Notes: generated by a model from the sequence alone, not told the origin. A stretch of 64,000 nucleotides of DNA from HGM12998 sp900756495 (GCA_958477305.1 CAUEFI010000014.1:18039-82038), one strand, 5' to 3'. Numbered from the stretch's first letter, positions 7,319 through 15,912 are shown. Program-made: numbers and translations.

Positions 7319-8175
7319 TTGGAATCCCCCCTGACGGTAAAGACCATGATTTCCTCCAGCGTCACCGGATCTACGGTGAGTCTGGGGTAACGGACAGAGA
7401 AGGCATGCCGGTCTCGGACCAGCGCTTCGCAGGAGAACTGGCTGACCCGGGTGCCGTGCAGAAGCTTTGGGTCCACATATTCCAGATCCGCCCTGGTGCA
7501 GACCAGCCGCCCATAGGAGCCCAACAGATCGTCCTTGGCGCCCTGAAGGGTAATCTTTCCCTGGTGGAGGTAGACGATGTAGTCGGCACATTTCTCTAAG
7601 TCGCTGGTGATATGGCTGGAGAGCAGAATGGCGTGCTCTTCGTCCTGAATGAAATTCAGAAATTCATCCAGCAGCTCGTCCCGCACCACCGGATCCAACC
7701 CCCCAGTGGCCTCGTCAAGCAGTAAAAGCTTGGGATGGTGGGAGAGCGCAGCGGCGATAGACAGTTTCATTTTCATACCGCGGGAGAAGGCCTTCACAGT
7801 CTTGTCATCCGGCAGGGAATACTTGCGGCAGTAGTCCCGAAAAAGTGCGCTGTCCCACTGACTGTAAACTCTGGAGAGAATCTTATCCACATCCTTTACC
7901 TTCAGCGCGTCATGAAAGGAGCTCTCATCCAGCACCACGCCGATCTCCTCCTTGACAGATCGCTCCTCCTCCAGGGCATCGCGTTCCAGAAGGCGAATCT
8001 CCCCGCTGTCCCGGTGGGTCAGACCCAGCATGCACTTGATGACAGTGGTCTTTCCCGCTCCGTTCTCTCCAATGAGCCCGAGAATGGAGCCGCCGGGCAG
8101 GGTAAAAGAAATATCGTCCAGTCGAAAGGAACCGTAGTCCTTAGTCAGGTGACTGACCTCAATGGCGTTTTTCAT
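7315..8175 (-). CDS. ABC transporter ATP-binding protein
   Basis: 286 residues. Walker A is GENGAGKT near 36, the signature is SRGMKMKLSIA near 130, and Walker B is LLLLDEATGGLDP near 148. The switch histidine is in LLSSHITSD near 183. It is the cytoplasmic ATPase of the exporter whose permease gene overlaps its 3' end. Its ATG overlaps the gntR stop by 4 bases. The order GntR regulator, ATPase, permease matches the ytr-type operons of Firmicutes. Confidence 0.93.
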   Translation of the reverse strand: MKNAIEVSHLTKDYGSFRLDDISFTLPGGSILGLIGENGAGKTTVIKCMLGLTHRDSGEIRLLERDALEEERSVKEEIGVVLDESSFHDALKVKDVDKILSRVYSQWDSALFRDYCRKYSLPDDKTVKAFSRGMKMKLSIAAALSHHPKLLLLDEATGGLDPVVRDELLDEFLNFIQDEEHAILLSSHITSDLEKCADYIVYLHQGKITLQGAKDDLLGSYGRLVCTRADLEYVDPKLLHGTRVSQFSCEALVRDRHAFSVRYPRLTVDPVTLEEIMVFTVRGDSK

Positions 8176-8552
8176 AATGTTTCGTCTCCATATAGAATGT
8201 TGAGGGATTCTGTCATCTCAGAAAGCGTAATACCGCCCAATCTGGCGGCTTCTACTGCCCGGCCCAGGTGTTCCTCCATCCGGCGCAGGGACTCTTCCCG
8301 GGCCAGTTCCAGATTGCGCGGCGCGACAAAACAGCCTTTGCCGGGTACCGTGGTGATAAACCCCTCCCGCTCCAGCTCTTCATAGGCCCGCTTGGTGGTG
8401 ATAACGGAGATACGCAGTTCCCTGGCCAGCAGCCGCATGGAGGGCAGGGGTTCTCCCTCCTGCAGTTCGCCCCGGAGAATCAGACCCTTCATCTGCCGGG
8501 TAATCTGGTCATAGATAGGCGTATCACCTGAATTGCTGATGATGATGTCCAT
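8172..8552 (-). CDS. GntR-family regulator, YtrA subfamily
   Basis: 126 residues. The winged-helix DNA-binding domain starts IYDQITRQMKGLILRGELQEGEPLPSMRLLA (about 13-43), with the recognition helix near SVITTKRAYEELEREG. A short C-terminal helical tail of about 45 residues replaces a full effector domain, as in YtrA. It is probably an autorepressor of this operon; a palindrome overlaps its own -10 element. Confidence 0.92.
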   Translation of the reverse strand: MDIIISNSGDTPIYDQITRQMKGLILRGELQEGEPLPSMRLLARELRISVITTKRAYEELEREGFITTVPGKGCFVAPRNLELAREESLRRMEEHLGRAVEAARLGGITLSEMTESLNILYGDETL

Positions 8553-8576
8553 GTGAGCACCGCCCTGTTGTTTTGC

Positions 8577-8625
8577 TGTATATATTCAGCATGCACAGTA
8601 TATACAAAAAAGCCCCCCCTGTCAA
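8577..8625 (-). promoter_or_regulatory. gntR promoter and 30-bp palindromic operator
   Basis: On the minus strand TTGACA (8620-8625) and TATACT (8597-8602) are 17 bases apart. The palindrome TGTATATA-N14-TATATACA (8577-8606), centred exactly on GCATGC, covers the -10 and the start site. It fits a YtrA/GntR operator. The -35 lies in the loop of the terminator of the upstream gene. Confidence 0.75.
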
Positions 8626-8632
8626 GGGGGGC
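8605..8632 (-). terminator. intrinsic terminator of the amidohydrolase gene
   Basis: Read on the minus strand: GCCCCCC, loop TTGACAG, GGGGGGC, then TTTTTT. The loop contains the -35 box of the gntR promoter. Confidence 0.85.
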
Positions 8633-8661
8633 AGGAAGATATTTTAAGGCGGCAGGTAACG

Positions 8662-9816
8662 TTACCGAACCCGCTTCCCGTCGATAAAGACGGCGGAGAT
8701 GCGGTTTTTCCAGTCCAGGGGGTGGCCAGTGGAGACAATGATGTCGGCATCCTTACCGGGGGTCAGGGAGCCCACCCGGCGATCCACGCCGCAGATCTGG
8801 GCGGCATTGAGCGTGATGGCCAACAGAGCATCCTCCTCGTCCATCCCGGCCCGCACTGCCATCGCGGCACAGAGAGGGAGGTACTGGATAGGGATTTCCG
8901 GGTGATCGGTGCAGATGGCAATTTTGACGCCGGCCTTTTGGAGCAGCACGGGATTTTCCAGCGTCATGTTGGCCAGTTCGGGCTTGGAGCGGTCTCCAAG
9001 GCAGGGACCGGTAATGACGGGCACGCGCTCCTGGGCCAGATAATCAGCGATGAGGTGTCCCTCGGTGCCGTGGACGACCACCAGCTTCAGTCCAAACTCC
9101 CGGGCAATCCGTACAGCGGTGACGATATCATCGGCGCGGTGGGCATGAAAATGGGCGGACAGTGTCCCTCCCACCACAGCCTGGAGGGCGTCTAGCTTGG
9201 CATCCAGGTCCGGCATATCTGCATCGGCATCTTCCGCCGCTTTGGATTGCTTATCCCGGTATTCCAACGCCTTGGAGAGATTTTCCCGAATGATGGCGGC
9301 AGTGGCCATGCGAGTGATGGGAGTCTCCTTGCGCTCATTATAGACAGACTTGGGATTTTCGCCCAGAGCAAATTTCATCGCGGCCGGAGCTTTAAGCAGC
9401 ATCTTGTCTACGACAGATCCCGCGGTCTTCATTGCCAAGAACTGTCCGGCGATTGGATTGGCGCTGCCAGGGCCGGTAAAGACAGTGGTCACGCCCCCGG
9501 CACGGGCCTCCTCAAAGCAGCGATCCAGAGGATTTACACCGTCCAGCGCCCGCAGCTGAGGTGTACAGGGATCGGTTGACTCATTGCCGTCGTCGGCCTC
9601 AAATCCCAGAGCGTTTCCAAAGAGACCCAGATGGCAGTGGGCATCCACATAGCCGGGGAGAATATGTCCTCCGGCGGCATCCAGGAAGGGCTCGTCGGAG
9701 AGCGGCAGGGATTCCATAGGACCGATTGAGGTAATTCGCTCTCCCTCCAGCCGGACAAATCCCCGGGCAATGACCGGACCGTCCATCGGATGTACCACGC
9801 CATTTTGAATGATCAT
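8662..9816 (-). CDS. amidohydrolase (imidazolonepropionase-like)
   Basis: 384 residues. The first metal motif is VDAHCHLG near 58 (HxH), with later ligands in AHFHAHRADD near 220, VVHGTEGH near 242 and the aspartate in CTDHPEIP near 300. The C-terminal GKDADIIVSTGHPLDW is typical of the amidohydrolase superfamily. It hydrolyses C-N bonds in rings or amides; the substrate cannot be named. There is no signal peptide. The ATG at 9816 is preferred; a TTG two codons earlier (9822) is closer to the AAAGG and is a possible alternative. Confidence 0.85.
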   Translation of the reverse strand: MIIQNGVVHPMDGPVIARGFVRLEGERITSIGPMESLPLSDEPFLDAAGGHILPGYVDAHCHLGLFGNALGFEADDGNESTDPCTPQLRALDGVNPLDRCFEEARAGGVTTVFTGPGSANPIAGQFLAMKTAGSVVDKMLLKAPAAMKFALGENPKSVYNERKETPITRMATAAIIRENLSKALEYRDKQSKAAEDADADMPDLDAKLDALQAVVGGTLSAHFHAHRADDIVTAVRIAREFGLKLVVVHGTEGHLIADYLAQERVPVITGPCLGDRSKPELANMTLENPVLLQKAGVKIAICTDHPEIPIQYLPLCAAMAVRAGMDEEDALLAITLNAAQICGVDRRVGSLTPGKDADIIVSTGHPLDWKNRISAVFIDGKRVR

Positions 9817-9847
9817 AGGCAATCGCGCCTTTCGACAAAAGTTTTGG

Positions 9848-9876
9848 TTGACAAATTTTGGATAATATAGTATTCT
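9848..9876 (+). promoter_or_regulatory. promoter of a candidate small RNA
   Basis: TTGACA (9848-9853) and TATTCT (9871-9876), 17 bases apart. No coding sequence follows on this strand before the terminator at 9953-9983. Confidence 0.6.
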
Positions 9877-9882
9877 ATGCTT

Positions 9883-9983
9883 GCAGCTGAACCAATATGC
9901 GGGTTACGTTCCATTCTGCGTTCATTCCATTCTCCCGCACATCCCCCTTTTGGACGCCTCCGGATCCGGAGGCGTCTTTTTTT
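9883..9983 (+). ncRNA. candidate small RNA of about 100 nt
   Basis: It lies between a consensus promoter and a strong intrinsic terminator on the plus strand, while both neighbouring genes are on the minus strand. A stem TGCGGG (9898-9903) / CCCGCA (9934-9939) closes a 30-base loop. The loop carries TTCCATTCT twice (9909-9917 and 9925-9933). No ribosome binding site or convincing reading frame is present. I do not recognise it as 6S, SRP or tmRNA. Confidence 0.5.
9953..9983 (+). terminator. intrinsic terminator with a 24-bp perfect palindrome
   Basis: GACGCCTCCGGA (9953-9964) meets TCCGGAGGCGTC (9965-9976), followed by seven T on the plus strand only. It would not end the minus-strand htrA transcript efficiently. 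Confidence 0.85.
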
Positions 9984-10015
9984 CGGTGCAGCGGAAGCTG
10001 GGCGGTAGAGAGCTG

Positions 10016-11272
10016 TCAGCTGTCAAGGGTATACTGTTCCACCAGTGTGACCTCTATGACCTGATATCTGTCCATACGGAAGATTCGGAGGGAAATGGTG
10101 TCTCCGACCTCAAGGCCGGCTTTGACGTCCTCTAGGTCGGCCATAGACGCAATCGTGGTGCCGTTTGCCTCCACAATAATGTCGCCGCTTCTGAGCCCGG
10201 AGTGCCAGGCATCACTGGAGCGCTCTACTTCTATTACCTGAAGGCCGGGGGTGCCGTCTTCAACGGTGGTGGGGATTGTATTTACAGTGATGCCGATGGT
10301 GGGGCGGCCAGGAATATAGCCGGTCTCGATGAGCTGATCCACGACCGACTTGACGGTCGTGGTTGGAATGGCAAAGCCGAGCCCCTCGATGGTGTCGGCA
10401 TAGGAGCTCATTTTCAGCGTGGTGATGCCCACCACTTGGCCGTACTCGTTGATAAGAGCGCCGCCGGAGTTGCCGGAATTAAGGGCGGCGGTCGTCTGTA
10501 TCAGAACCATATTGCGCCCATCCACATTCACATCCCGGTTGATGGCCGAGATGATACCGTCTGTCATGGTACCCCGCAGTTCCTCGCCCAGGGGATTACC
10601 AATGGCCAGCGCGGTATCTCCCACTTCCAGCAGATCGGGGTCCCCAAACTGGGCCGGAGTCAGATCCTGAGCCTCGATCTTCAGGACGGCCAAGTCATTC
10701 TCACTATCCATGCCTACCAGCAGGGCCTGATAAGAGCTGTCGTCCTGAAGGAGGATGTCCACCCGGAAACAGCCCTCGATGACATGGGCGTTGGTAATAA
10801 TATAGCCATCATCGGAAAGAATGACGCCGGTACCCAGGGATACGGCGGCCGAACCGGTACCGCGGATGCTGACAATGGAGGGAATGTTGCGGCGGTAGAT
10901 CTCCTGGAAGGACAGGGGATCACCATGAGCGGGAGTGATGGTCAGGGTAGTGCCATCTCCCGTCTCGGCCCGCTCCACCGTAGTGGGGCTCTGCTCCTGT
11001 TCCGGCTCTGCGTCCGAACCGGGAAAGATCTCGTCGCCAAACTGGGGCAGATCGGTAAGACCGGGCATGCCCGGAAGGTCGGGTAATTCAGCGGCAACAA
11101 ACTGCCCGGTGATTAAGATCAGGGCAGTAAAAATGCCGATCAAGATCAGAGCACATACGAAAAAGAGGCCGGCCCGGGGGCGCCTGCGCCTGCGGACAGG
11201 GGGCAGGGACGGCTCGTATGGCTTCTGTGTCGTCCAATGATCGTAATAATAGCTGCGTTGGATGAAGCTCAC
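10016..11272 (-). CDS. HtrA/DegP-type membrane-anchored serine protease with PDZ domain
   Basis: 418 residues. A basic cytoplasmic N-terminus with RRRRRPR is followed by one membrane segment (about 36-58), an acidic linker, a trypsin-like domain and a C-terminal PDZ domain (about 315-410). The catalytic triad is visible: His in NAHVI near 162, Asp in ENDLAVL near 194, Ser in GNSGGAL near 270. It degrades or refolds damaged proteins outside the membrane. The start is a GTG. It is the third gene of an operon after the response regulator and kinase, so it is probably a target and effector of that envelope-stress system. Confidence 0.93.
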   Translation of the reverse strand: MSFIQRSYYYDHWTTQKPYEPSLPPVRRRRRPRAGLFFVCALILIGIFTALILITGQFVAAELPDLPGMPGLTDLPQFGDEIFPGSDAEPEQEQSPTTVERAETGDGTTLTITPAHGDPLSFQEIYRRNIPSIVSIRGTGSAAVSLGTGVILSDDGYIITNAHVIEGCFRVDILLQDDSSYQALLVGMDSENDLAVLKIEAQDLTPAQFGDPDLLEVGDTALAIGNPLGEELRGTMTDGIISAINRDVNVDGRNMVLIQTTAALNSGNSGGALINEYGQVVGITTLKMSSYADTIEGLGFAIPTTTVKSVVDQLIETGYIPGRPTIGITVNTIPTTVEDGTPGLQVIEVERSSDAWHSGLRSGDIIVEANGTTIASMADLEDVKAGLEVGDTISLRIFRMDRYQVIEVTLVEQYTLDS

Positions 11273-11327
11273 CTCTTTCAGGGAGGATTATAAAACTGTC
11301 CGGCGGCCCTTTTGCTGCGCAGAACGG

Positions 11328-12767
11328 CTATGCCAGGGTCAGGGTAAACGTAAACTCCGTTACGCCGTTTTCGCTGGTGACGGAAATATTCTCCTTGTGG
11401 TTGTCCAGGATAGTCTTTACGATATAGAGACCCAGTCCCACGCCCTCCCGGTCCACACTGCGGGAGCGGTCAGTTTTATGAAAACGGTCGAAGAGAAGCG
11501 GGAGCTCCTGGGGAGCGATGGTCTCGCCGTGGTTGCGGATGGACACTTGGGCTTTTCCACTCTTGGCGGCGATACCAATGCCGAGGGCCGTACCTTCCGT
11601 AGAGAATTTGATGGCGTTGTCCAGCAGGTTGTAACACACCTGGGTGATGGCGTCCGGATCTCCCCAGACCATGACAGGACCATCAGGAAGCTGGGTATCC
11701 ACATCCAAGTGGCGGGCGTTGATTTTACCCTCCAGGCTTACCAATACCCGGAGCAGAACCTCGGACACATCGAACTGCTCCTGAGCGGTGACATTCTCTG
11801 TAGACTGGAGGCGGGAGAGATCCAGCATCCGCCGCACCAGCCGGGAGAGGCGTCTGGTCTCTGCCGAGATGGTTTTCAGAGCGCCGGCCTCCTTGTCCGG
11901 GGGAATGGTGCCGTCCAGAATGCCGTCGGCAAAGCCGGCGATGGTAGTCATCGGGGTCTTGAGCTCGTGGGAAATGTTCGCAACGAATTCACTTCGACGG
12001 GCTTCACTTTTGGCCAGCGAGTCGGCCATAGCGTTAAAGGCCTCGGCCAGTTCTCCAACCTCATCCCGGCGGTTCTCATAGCCGCGGACCCGCACGTCCA
12101 ACTCCCCGTGACCGAATTTGCGGGCTGCCTCCGCAATCTCATTGAGGGGCTTGGTCTGGCGCAGAGAGGTCACCGAGCTGGCAATAAAAGCGATACACAG
12201 CACCACCACAGCGGTAAAGAAAAAGATAGAGGTGAAAGCCCGCCACAGGCCGGTAATGCTGGAAGTTTCGGCTGCCACAAATACCAGACCAAGCTGAACA
12301 GGCTCTCTGGTAAAGGCGTTGGTGAGGAGAATCGGAGTACCCGCTACAAAGCGCTTTTCAGAAAACAGGCCTCCCAGGGTGGTCATTCCCGCGTAATCCC
12401 CGGAGGAATTGACAGCGTTTATCACATCCTGAGGGAGATAGCCGGCCAGAGCGTTGACCTCCTGGCGTTCACCGTCGGCGGAGAATACCACCTGCCCATC
12501 GTTCTGGGTGACCACGACATAGGCGTCAGAGATCATGGCGATGGAGGCCACATAGGACTGATAGCTTTTATCTCCCAAAGCTGTGCCGCTGGCCTGCATG
12601 AGCCCCGTGAAGTTGGCAATATAGTCGGCATTGCGCTCCATGGACTCCCGCTTCTCTGTGACGGTATAGCGGTAGCTCAAGCCTATGAAGGTGGCGCCTA
12701 GAAGGGCGAAGGAGAGCACAATCAAAGCCGCCATCATGGTAAATTGGCGCCGGTATAGGCTGTTCAC
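11328..12767 (-). CDS. membrane sensor histidine kinase
   Basis: 479 residues. Membrane segment near 10-32, an extracellular sensor of about 130 residues, a second membrane segment near 180-200, then HAMP (about 203-258). The phosphoacceptor is in FVANISHELKTPM near 273. N-box NLLDNAIKFS near 382, then DRFHKTDRSRS and the G-box EGVGLGLYIVK near 445. The GTG start overlaps the response-regulator stop (GTGA). It pairs with the 12764-13459 regulator and the downstream htrA, resembling envelope-stress pairs. Confidence 0.94.
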   Translation of the reverse strand: MNSLYRRQFTMMAALIVLSFALLGATFIGLSYRYTVTEKRESMERNADYIANFTGLMQASGTALGDKSYQSYVASIAMISDAYVVVTQNDGQVVFSADGERQEVNALAGYLPQDVINAVNSSGDYAGMTTLGGLFSEKRFVAGTPILLTNAFTREPVQLGLVFVAAETSSITGLWRAFTSIFFFTAVVVLCIAFIASSVTSLRQTKPLNEIAEAARKFGHGELDVRVRGYENRRDEVGELAEAFNAMADSLAKSEARRSEFVANISHELKTPMTTIAGFADGILDGTIPPDKEAGALKTISAETRRLSRLVRRMLDLSRLQSTENVTAQEQFDVSEVLLRVLVSLEGKINARHLDVDTQLPDGPVMVWGDPDAITQVCYNLLDNAIKFSTEGTALGIGIAAKSGKAQVSIRNHGETIAPQELPLLFDRFHKTDRSRSVDREGVGLGLYIVKTILDNHKENISVTSENGVTEFTFTLTLA

Positions 12768-13459
12768 TGGGCCACCACTTCAAACTTGTAGCCCACGCCC
12801 CACACCGTCTTGAGGGACCACTGATCGGAAACCCCTTCTAGCTTCTCACGCAGACGCTTGATATGGACATCCACCGTCCGGGAGTCTCCGAAGTAATCAA
12901 AGCCCCACACCTCGTCCAGAAGCTGGTTGCGGGTGAAAACCCGGTTTGGGGAGGCCGCCAAGTGGTAGAGAAGCTCCAGCTCCTTTGGGGGAGTATCGAT
13001 GCGCTTGCCGTCCACGATCAGCTCATAGGAGTCCAGATTAATCACCAGCTTGTCAAAGGAGAGCTTTTTTTCGCCGCCGTTTCCCTCCTCATCCCCGCCA
13101 AAGCGGCGGAGAACAGCGTGAATGCGGGCCAGGACCTCTTTCATTTCAAAGGGCTTGACGATGTAGTCGTCGGCGCCCCCCTCCAGTCCCTGCACCTTGT
13201 CGCTCAACTCCCCTTTGGCCGTGAGCATAATAACAGGTGTTTTATCGGTCTCCCGGATTTTTTTGAGCACCGACCAGCCGTCCATGACCGGCAGCATGAT
13301 ATCCAGCAGTACCAAATCGGGATGAAAGGAGCGGAAGCGTTCTACGCCTTTGCCTCCGTCAGAGGCTACCTGGGGGTCAAAGCCCTCTTTTTCCAGATAC
13401 AGATTCAATAGCTCGGCAATGTTGCTGTCGTCCTCCACTATCAGCACTTTTTTGGCCAT
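12764..13459 (-). CDS. OmpR/PhoB-family response regulator
   Basis: 231 residues. The receiver domain (about 1-120) has the acidic pair EDD near 8, the phosphoacceptor in LVLLDIMLPVMDGW near 52, Thr in VIMLTAK near 79 and the Lys in YIVKPF near 101. A winged-helix DNA-binding domain follows, with RNQLLDEVWGFDYFGDSRTVDVHIKRLREK-type sequence at about 178-208. It is first in the regulator-kinase-htrA operon. Confidence 0.95.
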   Translation of the reverse strand: MAKKVLIVEDDSNIAELLNLYLEKEGFDPQVASDGGKGVERFRSFHPDLVLLDIMLPVMDGWSVLKKIRETDKTPVIMLTAKGELSDKVQGLEGGADDYIVKPFEMKEVLARIHAVLRRFGGDEEGNGGEKKLSFDKLVINLDSYELIVDGKRIDTPPKELELLYHLAASPNRVFTRNQLLDEVWGFDYFGDSRTVDVHIKRLREKLEGVSDQWSLKTVWGVGYKFEVVAQ

Positions 13460-13551
13460 GGGAGCATCGTCCTTTCCTCAGAAAGTGAGTATTTTGGTCT
13501 CATTATATCCGCATGGGGTCGGGTTGAGGTGAATTTTCTGTAAATTTAAGC

Positions 13552-13716
13552 TAGGCCTTGTATGAAAAAAGTCAAAACGCCCAAACGGCGGATCTATTTC
13601 CGCCATACAGTGTAAAAAATTCTTGAAATACACAACATATTCCTGCGAATTTTTGCCTTGTCTGGCGGAAGAATCTCTCGCCGTTGGTCATCCCGCCAAT
13701 GTTCAAACAAGGCCTA
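13552..13716. mobile_element. MITE-like element with 15-bp terminal inverted repeats
   Basis: TAGGCCTTGTATGAA at 13552-13566 is repeated inverted as TTCAAACAAGGCCTA at 13702-13716 with one mismatch. The 165 bases hold short GC hairpins (for example GGCGGA-tctatt-TCCGCC) and no transposase. Its first 37 bases recur at 42928-42966 in the opposite orientation. The right end supplies the TAG stop codon of the CDF transporter gene. Confidence 0.7.
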
Positions 13717-14880
13717 AACATAGGAGCGATCGACCTGTATGACGGTATAGTAGCTCTTATCCAATTCCTTCACGGCTCGGGCAATCGCACCCCGCACCTC
13801 GTCGTCGGTGAGGGAACAGCAGTGGGGGACCACCACGTCAAAAATCAGGTTGGTATGGTGGGGGCCTGCGGTGATACGAAAGTCATGAATGGTCATCTTG
13901 GGATCAATCCCACGTACCAGCTCGGCTACCTGGTGATGAAGACGGTTGACACGTTCGTCGTCGGTGACGATGGGATCCATATGGATGGAGGTTTCTATAC
14001 CGAATTTCGCCTTCAGCTCCCTCTCAATAGCGTCGATTACGTCATGGGTTTCCATAATATCTGCGTTTACCGGAACTTCGGCGTGCAGGGACATCATAGA
14101 GCGGCCGGGGCCGTAGTCATGAATGATGAGATCATGAATGCCGATCACCTGGGGATGGACCAGGATGGTTTGGCGGATTTCCTGAACCAGATCCGGATCG
14201 GGGCTCTGCCCCAACAGCGGATTGAGCGTATCCTTGGCGGCACCCCAGCCGGCCCGCAGGATAAAGACAGCCACGATAACCCCGACCCAACCGTCGATAT
14301 GCAGACCGGTGAAACGGCCGATGAGGGCACCCAGCAGTACGGCAGAGGTGGCTATCACATCAGAGAGAGAGTCGGTAGCGGTGGCTGCCATGGCCGCGGA
14401 ATCAATGCGCCGTGATAGCTTCCGATTAAATAGGGACATCCAGAATTTTACACATATGGAGACAGCCAGTATGACCATCGACGCTCCGGAGAAGGATACT
14501 TCCTCCGGGTGGATGATCTTTTCAATGGAGGTCTTTCCCAGCTCCAGTCCCACCAGCAGGATAATCAGCGAGACCAGCAGGCCCGCCAGGTATTCCATTC
14601 TGCCGTGACCGAAGGGATGGTCGTCGTCGGCTTTCTGTCCGGCCAGGCGGAAGCCTACCAGGGTTACCACGGAGGAACCCGCGTCGGTCAGGTTGTTGAG
14701 CGCGTCAGCCGTAATGGAGATGGAGGAGGTAGCCACCCCGGCCAGCAGCTTGCCCGCCGACAGCAGCAGATTCAGCACGATTCCCACCACTCCGGAGAGC
14801 AGGCCATATTTCTCACGTACTGCCGGATTCTTCACGTCATCCGCGTTTTTGAGGAAGAGCTTTACCAGCAGGTCGGTCAT
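13714..14880 (-). CDS. cation diffusion facilitator (CDF) metal transporter
   Basis: 388 residues. Five or six membrane segments lie between about 25 and 210, with the metal-site motifs SITADALNNLTDAGSS (first His-to-Asn variant) near 54 and DSLSDVIATSAVL near 170. HPFGHGRMEYL near 88 is typical of the family. A cytoplasmic C-terminal domain (about 220-388) is longer than usual, with a second ferredoxin-like half. It exports divalent metal ions such as Zn, Mn or Fe by proton exchange. ATG at 14880 follows CTGGAGGAATTCTTT. The stop codon comes from the MITE-like element, so the last residues may be altered. Confidence 0.9.
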   Translation of the reverse strand: MTDLLVKLFLKNADDVKNPAVREKYGLLSGVVGIVLNLLLSAGKLLAGVATSSISITADALNNLTDAGSSVVTLVGFRLAGQKADDDHPFGHGRMEYLAGLLVSLIILLVGLELGKTSIEKIIHPEEVSFSGASMVILAVSICVKFWMSLFNRKLSRRIDSAAMAATATDSLSDVIATSAVLLGALIGRFTGLHIDGWVGVIVAVFILRAGWGAAKDTLNPLLGQSPDPDLVQEIRQTILVHPQVIGIHDLIIHDYGPGRSMMSLHAEVPVNADIMETHDVIDAIERELKAKFGIETSIHMDPIVTDDERVNRLHHQVAELVRGIDPKMTIHDFRITAGPHHTNLIFDVVVPHCCSLTDDEVRGAIARAVKELDKSYYTVIQVDRSYV

Positions 14881-15052
14881 AAAGAATTCCTCCAGAGGAA
14901 AGATTCGACCGCTTGCCGCCGATAGGCGGGCAGCGTTCTGCAGCACAGGAAAACTGACCGCACCCCGAATGGGATGCGGAGAGAATCATATCGGTCCCAC
15001 GGAAGAAGAAACCGCTTTTGGATATTATCCCACGGCTGGCCCGAAGCGTCAA
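14881..15052 (-). promoter_or_regulatory. CDF gene promoter and structured leader
   Basis: On the minus strand TTGACG (15047-15052) and GATAAT (15024-15029) are 17 bases apart. The leader of about 140 nt has the hairpin CCGCATCCC-attc-GGGGTGCGG and the hairpin GCCGCC-tatc-GGCGGC type stem. The ribosome binding site sits in CCTC-t-GGAGG and could be hidden. It may be a metal-responsive riboswitch, but I could not match it to the NiCo or Mn consensus. Confidence 0.45.
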
Positions 15053-15069
15053 GGCCCGACGGTAGGGCG

Positions 15070-15105
15070 AAAAGAAAAAAGTCCGGGCGGCACCGCCGCC
15101 CGGAC
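15070..15105 (-). terminator. intrinsic terminator of the kinase-like ATPase gene
   Basis: GTCCGGGCGG (15081-15090) pairs with CCGCCCGGAC (15096-15105); on the minus strand it is followed by TTTTTTCTTTT. Confidence 0.88.
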
Positions 15106-15123
15106 CCCCTCCGTTTGGATGGC

Positions 15124-15912
15124 TCACTCCAGATCCTGGGGGAGATAGACGCCATAGGGCAAAACCCCGGAGAGTTCCACCAGTACGGGAGAAAACCCCC
15201 CAGTGGCATCGTATTTGACAGAGGGAGAATAAAGTGAGAGCCTCTGGTCAGGGACCAGAATGGGGAGGGAGACAGTGGCCCGGCCGCCGCGGCCCTCCCG
15301 CTGATCGAACACCAGTGCCCCGCCGTGGAGTGATGCAACCCGCCGGGCGACCTCCAGGCCGAGTCCGGCGCCGTCGGGGCGGCGGGTCAGATCTTCCGGA
15401 TCGGGCACAGACGAATCAAAGCCGGAACCGCTGTCCCATATGGTCAGGGTGCAGCGCTCCCGGTGGGCGGTAAAGCGCAGCCCCGCTTCCCCGCCTGCTC
15501 CCGCCGCCCGCAGGGCATTGGAGATCAGATTCAGCAGCATTCGCCGCAGCAGTACTGCGTCACCGCTTGTCAGCAGGGAGGAGCAGGACTCCTCATATCG
15601 GAAGACCACACCGGCCCGTTCGGCCAGAGGGATCACTTCGGAGGACAAATCCCGGCATAATCCAGCCAAATCGAGAGGGGCAGACCGGAGATCCTCAGCC
15701 CCACGCGGGAGAGCGGCAAATTCAATGTTGCCGGTCAGCCGGAGCAGTCGGTATAGACTCTGATTCATAATGGCAAGATATTGATCATAGCGCTCGTCGC
15801 GCTGTTCGCGTATCACAGGGGTCAGCAGGTGCACAGCAGCCAACAGGTTGCTCACCTGCTCCCGCAGCTGTTCCACCATCAGCGGCCCAAAGGTATCAAA
15901 TGAAGTTTCCAT
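15124..15912 (-). CDS. cytoplasmic histidine-kinase-like ATPase without a clear phosphoacceptor
   Basis: 262 residues. A helical N-terminal half (about 1-80, with QLREQVSNLLAAVHLLTP) is followed by a GHKL ATPase domain. The N-box is NLISNALRAAG near 131, the DxGxG loop is WDSGSGFD near 162 and GAGLGLEVARRVASLHGG is near 182. The helical part looks like a dimerisation domain, but the usual His-Glu/Asp pair is absent; His in AVHLL is the only candidate. There is no membrane segment and no adjacent response regulator. It could be a kinase core for an unlinked regulator. ATG at 15912 follows AGGGAGG. Confidence 0.75.
   Translation of the reverse strand: METSFDTFGPLMVEQLREQVSNLLAAVHLLTPVIREQRDERYDQYLAIMNQSLYRLLRLTGNIEFAALPRGAEDLRSAPLDLAGLCRDLSSEVIPLAERAGVVFRYEESCSSLLTSGDAVLLRRMLLNLISNALRAAGAGGEAGLRFTAHRERCTLTIWDSGSGFDSSVPDPEDLTRRPDGAGLGLEVARRVASLHGGALVFDQREGRGGRATVSLPILVPDQRLSLYSPSVKYDATGGFSPVLVELSGVLPYGVYLPQDLE

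Noticed and set aside
14881..15023. NiCo or Mn (yybP-ykoY) riboswitch before the CDF gene
   Set aside because: The consensus loops of these classes could not be found by eye, so only a structured leader is reported.
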